A stretch of 15,257 bases of DNA from Actinomycetes bacterium. Its GTDB lineage: Bacteria; Actinomycetota; Thermoleophilia; Solirubrobacterales; 70-9. Below the pieces are notes generated by a model that had not been told where the DNA came from, did not search any database, and saw nothing but the letters and a program-made list of their open reading frames with translations. The stretch is from assembly GCA_023434465.1 (NCBI GenBank), contig JAEYSQ010000050.1, positions 1 through 15,257 on the forward strand, read 5' to 3'. The position numbers and the translations under genes are program-made. Shown piece by piece: positions 6,677 to 13,567 of this stretch. Positions within the stretch are counted from its first letter, which is position 1, and each line of letters starts with the position of its first letter.

Positions 6677-7381
6677 ATGCCGATCGATAACCGACCCTTC
6701 CCCCGCTTTGTCGCCGATGCCTCCCGCCACGGCATTCCCCATGGGCGGTTCGCCGAACGCCTGGCCACCGCCTTCAAGGACGCCTGCGGGGAGATCGACG
6801 ACCTGCCGGCCGGAACCGGGATCCCGGACGAGTTGACCTGGTTCCCGGAGCGGGCCTGGAGCGGCCGGGTCTGGGTGCCGGTTTCGGCTGACACGGAAGC
6901 GGTGCTGGAGGAAGGCGGCGAGCCGGAACCGGTCGAGCTGTTCGGCTTTGTCAGTTTCGTTCAACCCGACGGTGGCGACCCGACCGACTTCAGGGCTTCG
7001 GCCGATTTCACCGACGTGGTAGCGGCCGACAATCCGGACTGGACGATCGACATTTCCGACGAAGTGATCGGAACCTGGCACGGGGAACAGGGGCGAGAGG
7101 CCGCGATGACCCTGGTCTGGGGCCGTTCGCTGGTCCGCGATGCCTTCGCCGTGACCGCCGAGCTGGACGAGGTCACGGTCGACCAGGATCCACTCTTCGG
7201 CGGACAGGGCGGGAGCGCCGACCGCTTCACCCTGATCGCCCCCGACGCCCTCAAGAACTACGGCGACGATGCGTACCTCGAGATTCGTCTCTGGACCTCC
7301 CGTGGCCGCGAGGTCGCCCGGGAGTCGCTCTATGAAATCGAGGCTCCCGAGGAGGAAGCGGAGAATCCTGACGGTCAGTGA
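6677..7381 (+). CDS. Acidic protein of unknown function
   Basis: I do not recognise a family. The 234-residue protein has no signal peptide and no membrane segment, so it is probably cytoplasmic. It is strongly acidic, above all near 73-86 and in the tail 221-234. Aromatic and beta-strand-like stretches alternate along it: TWFPERAWSGRVWVPV (54-69), ELFGFVSFVQ (87-96), WTIDISDEVIGTWHG (122-136), AAMTLVWGRSLV (142-153) and YLEIRLWTSRG (200-210). This suggests a compact beta-rich fold. GC3 is as high as in the neighbours, and the start follows a leaderless-type -10, so the gene looks real. It is separated from GalT by a hairpin and sits 52 bp before the release-factor-like gene on the same strand. 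A link to either is only a guess. Confidence 0.8.
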   Translation: MPIDNRPFPRFVADASRHGIPHGRFAERLATAFKDACGEIDDLPAGTGIPDELTWFPERAWSGRVWVPVSADTEAVLEEGGEPEPVELFGFVSFVQPDGGDPTDFRASADFTDVVAADNPDWTIDISDEVIGTWHGEQGREAAMTLVWGRSLVRDAFAVTAELDEVTVDQDPLFGGQGGSADRFTLIAPDALKNYGDDAYLEIRLWTSRGREVARESLYEIEAPEEEAENPDGQ

Positions 7382-7395
7382 ATCTGCGATCCGGT

Positions 7396-7427
7396 TTGAC
7401 GACCGGGAATGACGGGTTTGATTTGAT
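7396..7427 (+). promoter_or_regulatory. Possible promoter of the release-factor-like gene
   Basis: TTGACG at 7396-7401 resembles a -35 hexamer. The tandem TTTGATTTGAT at 7417-7427 can supply the -10: the second TTTGAT ends 6 nt before the ATG at 7434, the leaderless spacing seen elsewhere here, though with 20 nt to the -35. No ribosome binding site is visible. Which -10 register is used cannot be told. Confidence 0.35.
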
Positions 7428-7433
7428 CAGGCT

Positions 7434-8624
7434 ATGAAGAATCAGAAGAGGATCGAGGAGCTCCGGGAACTGATCGACAGAGAGTCCGATGGCCCGGTGC
7501 TTTCGGTCTTCTGCCGGACCGATCCCCGCGACCCCGCCAACAGCAGTGAGACCCCGGCCTGGGCGATCTCGCTGAAGAACGGTCTCTCTCACGCCGCCGG
7601 ATTCCACGATGGCGACCACGACCGGGAACAGGCCGTCAAGAAGATCTGCGCCGAAGCCGAACGGCGCATCACCAGCGCTTCCGCGGCCGAGCGCGGCCGC
7701 AGCATCGCCCTCTTTCTCGGTGGCAACGGTTCGGTTGATTCGTTCACCACCTTCCAGATTCCGGTTCGCCAGGACTACGTGACGGTCGACTCGGGCCCGG
7801 TCGTGTGGCCGATGCTCGACGTGATCGATCGCGGTCAGCGCACCGGGCTGGTTCTGCTCAGCGGTGACCGAATCCGGCTGCTCGAATGGTGGGACGGACG
7901 AACCAGGGACCTCGAGGAGTCCACCTTCGACCTCGAACTCGGTGACTGGCACGAGTACCGCGGACCGGCCCGGCCTCAGGGAATAAGTGGAGGGGGCGGC
8001 GGCCTGGGACGGGTGAGGGGTGGCCACGGTGTCTCCAACGTGTCCGCGTACCACGATCGCGTGGACGAGTGGAGGGCTCGCTTCTTCAAAGCCGCCGCGA
8101 AGGCGATCGCCGAGTCGGCCAATGAACTTGGCTTCGACCGGCTGGTCGCGGCCGCCGAGGGCGAACTCGGGGCCGGCTTCAACGAAGCACTCCCGGCCGA
8201 GATGCGAAGCAAGTTGGCGACGACCGTCCACCTCAACCTGATCGACCTCCCGGCCGCCGAAGCCGGAGCAGCACTCGACCCGCATCTCCGGCAAGCCTGG
8301 CGGGACGGTGTCTCCGGCGATGGTGCCCGTGCCCTGGAAAGCTCCAGGGCGGGGGGAAGAGGAGCCGCCGGGACCGACCAGGTCCTGCTTGCTTTGAGCG
8401 AAGGACGGGTCGAGCATTTGATCCTCGACCCCTATCTGGAAACCGACGAGGCGAGCCTCAGCGAAGAAAGCCGGGAGGCGCTTCGCGACGCGGGTGAGGC
8501 CAGCGTCCAGGAGGCGCTGGTCGAACTGGCGCTCCGCACCAGCGCGCGGGTCAGTTCGGCCTCGATCGAAGAGGTTCCCGCCCTCGCCGAGGCCGGGGGC
8601 GTCCTCGCCCTGCTCCGTTACTGA
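7434..8624 (+). CDS. Bacterial eRF1/Vms1-like release factor homolog (baeRF type) with GGH loop
   Basis: The 396-residue protein shows the three-part layout of bacterial archaeo-eukaryotic release factor homologs. Residues 1-135 form the N-terminal domain. Domain 2 begins with GLVLLSGDRIRLLEWWDG (138-155), has a Gly-rich loop SGGGGGLGRVRGGHGVSN (185-202), and then a helix carrying AYHDRVDEWRARFFKAAAKAI. Domain 3, about 283-396, includes DQVLLALSEGRVEHLILDP, as in the L7Ae-like third domain of eRF1/Pelota. Related proteins hydrolyse peptidyl-tRNA on stalled ribosomes using a loop glutamine (GGQ in eRF1). Here the matching tripeptide is GGH at 196-198, so catalysis may differ or be lost. I cannot say which of the numbered baeRF families it belongs to. 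It has no signal peptide and is probably cytoplasmic. It ends convergent with the large secreted-protein gene. Confidence 0.75.
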   Translation: MKNQKRIEELRELIDRESDGPVLSVFCRTDPRDPANSSETPAWAISLKNGLSHAAGFHDGDHDREQAVKKICAEAERRITSASAAERGRSIALFLGGNGSVDSFTTFQIPVRQDYVTVDSGPVVWPMLDVIDRGQRTGLVLLSGDRIRLLEWWDGRTRDLEESTFDLELGDWHEYRGPARPQGISGGGGGLGRVRGGHGVSNVSAYHDRVDEWRARFFKAAAKAIAESANELGFDRLVAAAEGELGAGFNEALPAEMRSKLATTVHLNLIDLPAAEAGAALDPHLRQAWRDGVSGDGARALESSRAGGRGAAGTDQVLLALSEGRVEHLILDPYLETDEASLSEESREALRDAGEASVQEALVELALRTSARVSSASIEEVPALAEAGGVLALLRY

Positions 8625-8656
8625 CCCCGCGACAGCTGCCAGAGGATCGCTGCTTC

Positions 8657-8678
8657 CCGGTCAGGGTCCTATGACCGG
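8657..8678. terminator. Convergent-gene hairpin, likely two-way terminator
   Basis: CCGGTCA at 8657-8663 pairs with TGACCGG at 8672-8678 around an 8-base loop. It sits between two convergent genes (stop at 8624 on plus; stop TAG at 8669-8671 on minus) and includes the minus-strand stop codon in its loop. A single stem could serve both transcripts. There is no T-tract on either side. Confidence 0.45.
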
Positions 8679-11332
8679 CGGGCTGCGCTGGCGGTGCGTC
8701 CGAATCGGCTGATCGTCACCCTCACCCGCAGGTTCTTCACCAGGCCCCGGGCGATGCGGTTGCGCAGCGAGCCGGAATCCGGCACCAGCAACACCCGGCT
8801 ATAGGTGTCAGGAACCTGCTGAAAGTTCACCGACCTCACCTTCCGGTTGCCGACCAGGAGCGAGACGTTCGTACGACAATGGCCATCCTCGGGACAGATC
8901 GTCCGGAGAGCCACCTTGCCGCCCTCGCGGTGAGTTGATTCGGCACTGCGCCTGGCGGCCGTTCGCAGGTTCAGTTTCGGGGGAGCGGTTCGGAAGGTCG
9001 TCTTCCGGGCTCGTCCCAACGCCCCGTCGGCGTTCAGTGCGTAAACGCGGGCGATCGCGGTCGCGCCACCGGGATGATGCCGGAGCGTCCACTGGCGAGC
9101 TTTGGGCCCAAAACGCCGCACGAAGCTGGTCTGTGCCCGGTTCCTCTTCCTGATCACGACCTGGGCCAGGTAGCCGCTGGCGCCCCGAACCCCGGCCCAC
9201 CGCACGGTCACATCGTGGACGTTGCGTCCGGCCCGAACCCAGCGCGGTGCCCGGAGCTTGCCGGGACGCTTGACCACGAAACGGTCGACCACCTTGTTCA
9301 ACATCGGCCCGTGACCATGCAGGACCAGCACCTTGAGGCGGCGCACTCCGTAGCCGAACCCGTTGACGGCCTTGAACCGGAAACGTCCCTTGGCCTTGCG
9401 AGTCTTCAGGACCGGGTGCTCGGAGCCGGTTCGGGTCTTCTCGGTGAACACCAGTTCGGTGTTCGGGTGACCGGTGGAGTTCCAGACGAGGGTTCGCCAA
9501 AGACCCTTGCCCACCACTTTCGCCCTGACCCGCGGTCTCGGCAGCACCCGGTTCGAATGTACGGCCGTGATCCGCGGCGAACCGATTCGGGGCTCCAGGG
9601 TCCAACGCCCGGCCGGGTGCCGGAGCATGACGAAGGCGGTGTCCTTCTTGTCAAGCAGGACCGCCCAGTTTCTGGTTCGTTTGACCTCATCCCCGACCGG
9701 CCCCTTGATCTGCCGCCCGTCCGCTGCGTGCAGGTCAAAGCGCGGGATGCCACCATCGCCCCTGATGCGAAGCAGCTTCTCGTCCCGCTCCAGGTGAATC
9801 GGCATCGAGCGCGCCGTTTTGGGCGTACCGCCGAACGGGTTCTTTTCCTCGTAGGCACCAAGTCCACAGGTATTGAACGGGAATGCGGTCAGTGAGCCGC
9901 CGTAGGGAAACACGATTCCGCCGCGGAAGATGATCGTCCAGCAGGCCCCGATTGCCTTGTTGTTGACCATCAGGTCGCCTCTGATCAGGTCGATGTTGAG
10001 AGCCTTGATCTGGGCACCGCCAGAGAACTGCCACATGCCCTTGCCGATCCACCCGTTCACGTAGGCGCCAACGTAGAACGGATCGTTGTTGTTGTTCGAG
10101 AAGCTGGGAACACCGAGACCCAGGCTGAGTCCGATTGCCATACCGGCGTTCGACTGGATGATCAGGTAGGCGTTGCCAACCGGTATGCGGAACAGTTTGA
10201 GGCCACCGTCGAAGCGGAAGTAGAACCCCCCGCCCTGAGTGCCGACTTTGACCGCCGCGTCGAGGTCGACCGGCGCAACGTTGCCCCAGGGAAGCTTCAC
10301 CTCCTTGCCGAGCGTCGCCGAGAGGGCGGCGTTGATCGTCGCCGTCTGGGTTGCGTCGCTTATGTCCATCCCGCCGGAGATCGCGGTGATGAACCCGCCG
10401 GGCGGAGTGCCGATCGGAATCTCCAGCCCCGAGACGCCGAGCCCGAGGTGCGTCAGCTTGCCATTCTCCAGTTTGAATCCCCCGCTCATCCCCTTGCCGT
10501 TCTCGCCTTTGGGGCTGCCCATGAACGGCAACACGACGGTGGCTTCGCCGCCCAGGATGTGTTCGGAAGCCGAGTACTCGGCTTCGAAATCCTCGAGATT
10601 CACGACCTTGAGGCCGTCGATCTCTTTCAGGTTGATCTTGAAGCCGTCGAGCCTGGTTCCCTTGCCGATCTCGGTCGGCAGCTTGACGGTCACCGACTGG
10701 TCTTTGCCCTTCAAGGTGAAGATGCCAGCGAGCATCACGGTGAAATCCATCGAACCCTTGCCGTCTTCCTCGAGCTGGACCGGGGTTTCGACCGTGCCAA
10801 CCGGTGAGAAACCGGCGAGGACCTTGGTCCATGCGTTGTTGGATCCGAGGCGGAGATCTTCGATCACCAGAGGTCCGACGTTGGGAGCGATGAAGTCGAG
10901 GAGGATCGGATCACCGATCGGCGTGTTGGCTCCGCTCTTGGGCATGTCGTATGAGTTGAGCTGGACTTTCGCCTTGTCGGAGCCCGGCTGACCGTCCAGA
11001 GCAACGGTCTTGAACTCCCGGTTCTCCTTGTTGACGGTGAGGGCGCCACCGGCTTTTCCGGTGAGGATGAAGCCGTTCAGATCAATCCCGTATGAGCCCT
11101 GCTGGTCGAACTCGGCCTGGTAGAGGGTCTTGGTCGAGTTGTAGGTCCAGCAGGCGTCGGCCTGGACGATTCCGACGGTCACCGTGAGGCGCTCCGTGCC
11201 CGCCTCACAGGGTTTGTCCGACCCTTCCCCTGAAGCCTGGGTCGCCAGTACTAGAGCAGCGAACAGACAGACTGCGATGAAAACTGACGCGATCCGCTTC
11301 AGCGGCTCGATAACCATGACTCCCCCGAACAT
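8669..11332 (-). CDS. Large secreted beta-rich protein with FN3-like C-terminal region
   Basis: The 887-residue protein starts with a signal peptide (basic LKR at 11-13, hydrophobic 14-30, likely cut near ATQASG). Residues 40-500 are Gly/Asn/Asp-rich with alternating beta strands and four widely spaced Cys (42, 61, 464, 489), plus a run of Asn at 413-416. This part resembles extracellular beta-sandwich or beta-helix proteins, but I recognise no family. From about 500 on, the composition turns very basic (many Arg and Lys). Residues 690-782 look like a fibronectin type III domain (KLRAPRWVRAG, VTVRWAGVRGASGYLAQV, ARVYALNADGALG). The last 100 residues include CPEDGHC (813-819). No sortase signal or membrane anchor is seen, so it is probably released or held in the envelope by charge. 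The start could be the ATG at 11332 or the ATG five codons later (11317), which has GGGGGAG just upstream. The upstream region is shared with the tRNA gene. Confidence 0.8.
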   Translation of the reverse strand: MFGGVMVIEPLKRIASVFIAVCLFAALVLATQASGEGSDKPCEAGTERLTVTVGIVQADACWTYNSTKTLYQAEFDQQGSYGIDLNGFILTGKAGGALTVNKENREFKTVALDGQPGSDKAKVQLNSYDMPKSGANTPIGDPILLDFIAPNVGPLVIEDLRLGSNNAWTKVLAGFSPVGTVETPVQLEEDGKGSMDFTVMLAGIFTLKGKDQSVTVKLPTEIGKGTRLDGFKINLKEIDGLKVVNLEDFEAEYSASEHILGGEATVVLPFMGSPKGENGKGMSGGFKLENGKLTHLGLGVSGLEIPIGTPPGGFITAISGGMDISDATQTATINAALSATLGKEVKLPWGNVAPVDLDAAVKVGTQGGGFYFRFDGGLKLFRIPVGNAYLIIQSNAGMAIGLSLGLGVPSFSNNNNDPFYVGAYVNGWIGKGMWQFSGGAQIKALNIDLIRGDLMVNNKAIGACWTIIFRGGIVFPYGGSLTAFPFNTCGLGAYEEKNPFGGTPKTARSMPIHLERDEKLLRIRGDGGIPRFDLHAADGRQIKGPVGDEVKRTRNWAVLLDKKDTAFVMLRHPAGRWTLEPRIGSPRITAVHSNRVLPRPRVRAKVVGKGLWRTLVWNSTGHPNTELVFTEKTRTGSEHPVLKTRKAKGRFRFKAVNGFGYGVRRLKVLVLHGHGPMLNKVVDRFVVKRPGKLRAPRWVRAGRNVHDVTVRWAGVRGASGYLAQVVIRKRNRAQTSFVRRFGPKARQWTLRHHPGGATAIARVYALNADGALGRARKTTFRTAPPKLNLRTAARRSAESTHREGGKVALRTICPEDGHCRTNVSLLVGNRKVRSVNFQQVPDTYSRVLLVPDSGSLRNRIARGLVKNLRVRVTISRFGRTASAARRS

Positions 11333-11336
11333 CTGG

Positions 11337-11358
11337 ATTATCCGACCTTCCGACTATA
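11337..11358 (-). promoter_or_regulatory. Possible promoter elements for the large secreted-protein gene
   Basis: On the minus strand TATAGT (11358-11353) and GATAAT (11342-11337) are both good -10 candidates. GATAAT would start transcription near 11330 and give a short leader with GGGGGAG ahead of the ATG at 11317. TATAGT would suit the ATG at 11332. A GGCCGG/CCGGCC hairpin lies further upstream at 11360-11374. Which element is used cannot be decided from sequence. Confidence 0.35.
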
Positions 11359-11397
11359 GGGCCGGCTCCCGGCCATGGCAAGCAGGTCGGCTCCGGG

Positions 11398-11403
11398 TAG
11401 CAT
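11398..11403 (+). promoter_or_regulatory. Likely -10 element of the tRNA-Arg gene
   Basis: TAGCAT fits the -10 pattern and lies 9 nt before the first base of the tRNA, so the primary transcript would start about 3 nt upstream of the mature 5' end. The -35 region is weak; TGGCAA at 11376-11381 is the nearest match. Confidence 0.4.
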
Positions 11404-11412
11404 CCGCGTCCG

Positions 11413-11486
11413 GCCCCGATAGCTCAGCTGGATAGAGCGTCCGCCTCCTAAGCGGAAGGCCGCTGGTTCGAATCCAGCTCGGGGCG
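11413..11486 (+). tRNA. tRNA-Arg (anticodon CCU)
   Basis: The 74-nt sequence folds into a full cloverleaf. The acceptor arms GCCCCGA (11413-11419) and TCGGGGC (11479-11485) pair perfectly. The D stem is GCTC/GAGC, the anticodon stem TCCGC/GCGGA and the T stem GCTGG/CCAGC with loop TTCGAAT. The anticodon loop CTCCTAA gives CCU at 11447-11449, which reads the arginine codon AGG. The discriminator is G at 11486 and CCA is not encoded, so it must be added after transcription. It lies between the divergent secreted-protein gene and the SnoaL-like gene, whose -10-like motif begins only 13 nt after the tRNA end. Confidence 0.97.
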
Positions 11487-11498
11487 TCGCGGCCCGGT

Positions 11499-11504
11499 TA
11501 GGAT
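11499..11504 (+). promoter_or_regulatory. Leaderless-type -10 element for the SnoaL-like gene
   Basis: TAGGAT matches TANNNT and ends 7 nt before the ATG at 11512, with no Shine-Dalgarno sequence between. A -35 at normal distance would fall inside the 3' end of the tRNA gene, so tRNA and promoter sequence overlap functionally. Confidence 0.45.
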
Positions 11505-11511
11505 CCGTGCC

Positions 11512-12009
11512 ATGGCGAGGTGGGCTGACGAATTCTTCGTGGAGTGGCAGCGGGCTTGGGGAACGGGGACCGAAGCGGTGCTCGAGTTCGTCACCGATGA
11601 CATCGAGTACTGGGATGTGACCCTGCCGGAACCCATCCACGGTCGAGATGCGTATGCGCGCCACTGCGACAACTTCTTCACCGCTTTCACCGAGTGCGAA
11701 TGGTCGATGCGGGAGCCGGTGCTGCAGGACGGGGACCGTGTGACCGAGCCATGGGCCTTCACGGGAATCAACTCGGGTCCGATCTGGATCGGCCTGCCGG
11801 CGACCGGCAAACGACTCGAATCGAAGGGCACCGACATCTTCGAGTTCCGCGACGGCAAGGTATGCCGCGAGCATTCCTTCTACGACGTCGCGGGCAACCT
11901 CCGCTCACTCGGCCTCTGGCCGGGAATCGGCAGCCGGACCGAAGCCGCCGCGATGGGTGTCGCCGGACTCGCGATCCGTGGAAGCGACCTGGTCCGGAAC
12001 TTTCGATAA
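11512..12009 (+). CDS. SnoaL-like / NTF2-fold protein
   Basis: The 165-residue protein has the layout of the SnoaL-like, ketosteroid-isomerase-type NTF2 fold. An N-terminal helix (ADEFFVEWQRAWGTGTEAVLEFV) is followed by DDIEYWDVTLPEPIHGRDAYARHC, where the I-x-G-R-D-A pattern is typical. Beta strands follow: WSMREPVLQDGDRVTEPWAFTGINSG, then ATGKRLESKGTDIFEFRDGKVCREHSFYDVAGNLRSLGL. Family members bind small hydrophobic ligands as cyclases, isomerases or hydrolases, or act as non-catalytic binders, so the substrate cannot be named. Residues 140-165 extend past the fold with a small hydrophobic stretch. It is cytoplasmic by appearance. The gene lies 25 bp after the tRNA and 76 bp before the aminotransferase gene, which has its own -10 and ribosome binding site, so an operon with it is not required. 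Confidence 0.85.
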   Translation: MARWADEFFVEWQRAWGTGTEAVLEFVTDDIEYWDVTLPEPIHGRDAYARHCDNFFTAFTECEWSMREPVLQDGDRVTEPWAFTGINSGPIWIGLPATGKRLESKGTDIFEFRDGKVCREHSFYDVAGNLRSLGLWPGIGSRTEAAAMGVAGLAIRGSDLVRNFR

Positions 12010-12056
12010 GCGAAGCGGTTCGGCTGGTCCCGGACCGGCGCGCCTGACTGGCGACA

Positions 12057-12062
12057 TATGAT
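12057..12062 (+). promoter_or_regulatory. -10 element of the aminotransferase gene
   Basis: TATGAT is one base from the TATAAT consensus and stands out in GC-rich DNA. Transcription would start near 12068 and leave a leader of about 18 nt that carries the ribosome binding site. No clear -35 is visible upstream. Confidence 0.5.
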
Positions 12063-12074
12063 CGGCAGGACCCC

Positions 12075-12082
12075 GAGGAGGA
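12075..12082 (+). promoter_or_regulatory. Ribosome binding site of the aminotransferase gene
   Basis: GAGGAGGA precedes the ATG at 12086, with the GGAGG core 4 nt away. It fixes this start and contrasts with the leaderless-looking genes on either side. Confidence 0.7.
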
Positions 12083-12085
12083 CCG

Positions 12086-13441
12086 ATGACCCAGATCGAT
12101 CGTGACCGTCTTGCCAGCCTGACCGACGCTGAACTCGAGCGTTTCGTCGAAGCGAACCCGAAGTCGAAGGAGCTTTACGAGCGGGCCCGCAAGTCGCTGG
12201 TCGGCGGAGTTCCGATGCCCTGGATGATGCGCTGGGCGGGCGGCTTCCCGGTCTTCGCCAAGCTGGCGATAGGGGCCCGGATCATCGACGTCGACGATCA
12301 CACCTACATCGACTTCTGTCTCGGGGACACGGGCGCCATGCCCGGCCACGATCCCGAGCCGGTGGTGCGGGCCCTGACCGACCAGGAGCGCAAGGGCATC
12401 ACCACCATGCTGCCGACCGCCGACGCCCCCTGGGTCGGCGAGGAACTGACCCGCCGCTTCGGTCTTGACCGCTGGATGTTCACGCTGACCGCCACCGACG
12501 CGAACCGGGCCGCGCTCCGGATCTGCCGCCAGGTGACCGGCCGGCCGAAGATCCTGGTCATGAGTTACAGCTACCACGGGTCGGTCGACGAGGCGTTCGC
12601 GGTGGCCGGACCGGACGGGACCACCGTTTCGCGGGCCGGCAACGTCGGTCCGCCCGTCGATCCCGCCGAGACCACGGTGGCGATCGAGTTCAACGACCTC
12701 GACGCTCTCGAACGCGCGTTGGCTACCGAAGAGATCGCCTGCGTGCTGGCCGAGCCCGCGATGACCAACATGGGCATCGTCTTGCCCGACGAGGGCTATC
12801 ACCAGGCGATGCGCGAGTTGACCCGGCAGTACGGGACGCTCCTGATAATCGACGAGACCCACACCTTCTCGGAAGGCCCCGGCGGCTGCACCGCCGCCTG
12901 GAACCTCGAGCCGGACCTGCTTTCGATCGGCAAGGCGATCGGCTCCGGGGTCCCGGCCGGGGCGCTCGGTATGACCTCGGACGTGGTCGAGTGGATGTTC
13001 AACCAGTCCGGCGCCGATTACGAGGACACCGGTGGCGTCGGCGGCACCCTGGCCGGCAACGCGCTTTCCCTGGCCGCGGTCCGGGCGACGCTCTCCGAGG
13101 TGCTGAGCGACGAGGCCTTCGCGCACACGATTCCGCTCTCCTCCCGGTTTTGCGACGGCGTGATGGAGGTGGTCGAGGAGTTCGGGCTGCCATGGAACGT
13201 GACCCAGCTCGGGGCCCGGGCCGAGTACCGCTTCGAGCCGGACCCGGCCCGCAACGGCACCCAGGCCCACGATGCTTCCGACCCGGAACTCGAGCGCTAC
13301 CTGCACCTTCATGCCCTGAACCGCGGGGTGCTGATCACGCCCTTCCACAACATGGCCCTGATGTCACCGGCGACCAGCGCGGCAGACGTCGACCGTCACA
13401 CCGAGGTTTTCCGCGAAGCAGTAAACGACCTATTCGGTTGA
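12086..13441 (+). CDS. PLP-dependent class III aminotransferase
   Basis: The 451-residue protein has the fold-type I class III layout close to glutamate-1-semialdehyde aminomutase and related transaminases. Motifs in order are ARIIDVDDHTYIDFCLGDTGAMPGH (64-88), TLTATDANRAALR (133-145), YSYHGSVDEA (161-170), LIIDETHTF (253-261, the Asp contacting the PLP ring nitrogen) and LLSIGKAIGSGVPAGALG (278-295), with the Schiff-base lysine at 283. The PLP-phosphate segment is usually SGTEA; here it reads TATDAN, a variant I associate with an actinobacterial subgroup. That recollection is not checked. The first 60 residues form a helical extension (LASLTDAELERFVEANP). The amino donor and acceptor are unknown, and no hem gene is nearby, so a role in tetrapyrrole synthesis is not supported. 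Confidence 0.9.
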   Translation: MTQIDRDRLASLTDAELERFVEANPKSKELYERARKSLVGGVPMPWMMRWAGGFPVFAKLAIGARIIDVDDHTYIDFCLGDTGAMPGHDPEPVVRALTDQERKGITTMLPTADAPWVGEELTRRFGLDRWMFTLTATDANRAALRICRQVTGRPKILVMSYSYHGSVDEAFAVAGPDGTTVSRAGNVGPPVDPAETTVAIEFNDLDALERALATEEIACVLAEPAMTNMGIVLPDEGYHQAMRELTRQYGTLLIIDETHTFSEGPGGCTAAWNLEPDLLSIGKAIGSGVPAGALGMTSDVVEWMFNQSGADYEDTGGVGGTLAGNALSLAAVRATLSEVLSDEAFAHTIPLSSRFCDGVMEVVEEFGLPWNVTQLGARAEYRFEPDPARNGTQAHDASDPELERYLHLHALNRGVLITPFHNMALMSPATSAADVDRHTEVFREAVNDLFG

Positions 13442-13449
13442 CTTTCCCC

Positions 13450-13550
13450 ACCCGGGTTGACGGGCGCGGTGCGGGATCTCGTCCTGGCCTTCGGGGGAGT
13501 GCGTAGCGCGACGGACCAGGACGGACACCCCCACCCGCGCCCCAACGGGT
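13450..13550. repeat. Long imperfect inverted repeat between the aminotransferase and SDR genes
   Basis: The 126-bp gap is dominated by nested arms. The outer arms are ACCCG (13450-13454) with CGGGT (13546-13550), TTG (13457-13459) with CAA (13543-13545) and GGGCGCG (13462-13468) with CGCGCCC (13536-13542). The inner arms are CGTCCTGG (13480-13487) with CCAGGACG (13516-13523). The right part also holds a direct repeat ACGGAC (13511-13516 and 13521-13526). The structure begins 9 bp after the aminotransferase stop and ends 5 bp before the SDR -10 motif. It could be a terminator, a structured RNA or a dispersed repeat. Confidence 0.5.
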
Positions 13551-13555
13551 GCCTG

Positions 13556-13561
13556 TAGGCT
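13556..13561 (+). promoter_or_regulatory. Leaderless-type -10 element for the SDR gene
   Basis: TAGGCT matches TANNNT and lies exactly 6 nt before the GTG at 13568, as at 4031 and 6665. This supports GTG 13568 over the ATG four codons downstream. Confidence 0.5.
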
Positions 13562-13567
13562 GGCGCC

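Noticed and set aside
7251..8417. 388-codon minus-strand frame opposite the release-factor gene
   Set aside because: It is antisense to the better-supported gene, has no signal or domain, and runs into the preceding gene.
9074..9895. 273-codon plus-strand frame inside the large secreted-protein gene
   Set aside because: It is a shadow frame with no promoter, ribosome binding site or domain.
11413..11600. tRNA gene as an integration site for a mobile element
   Set aside because: I saw no second copy of the tRNA 3' end in the window and no integrase, and the flanking genes have the same base composition as the rest.
11768..13348. 526-codon minus-strand frame opposite the aminotransferase
   Set aside because: It is a shadow of a gene with full PLP-enzyme motifs; the translation is low-complexity and Arg/Gly-rich.
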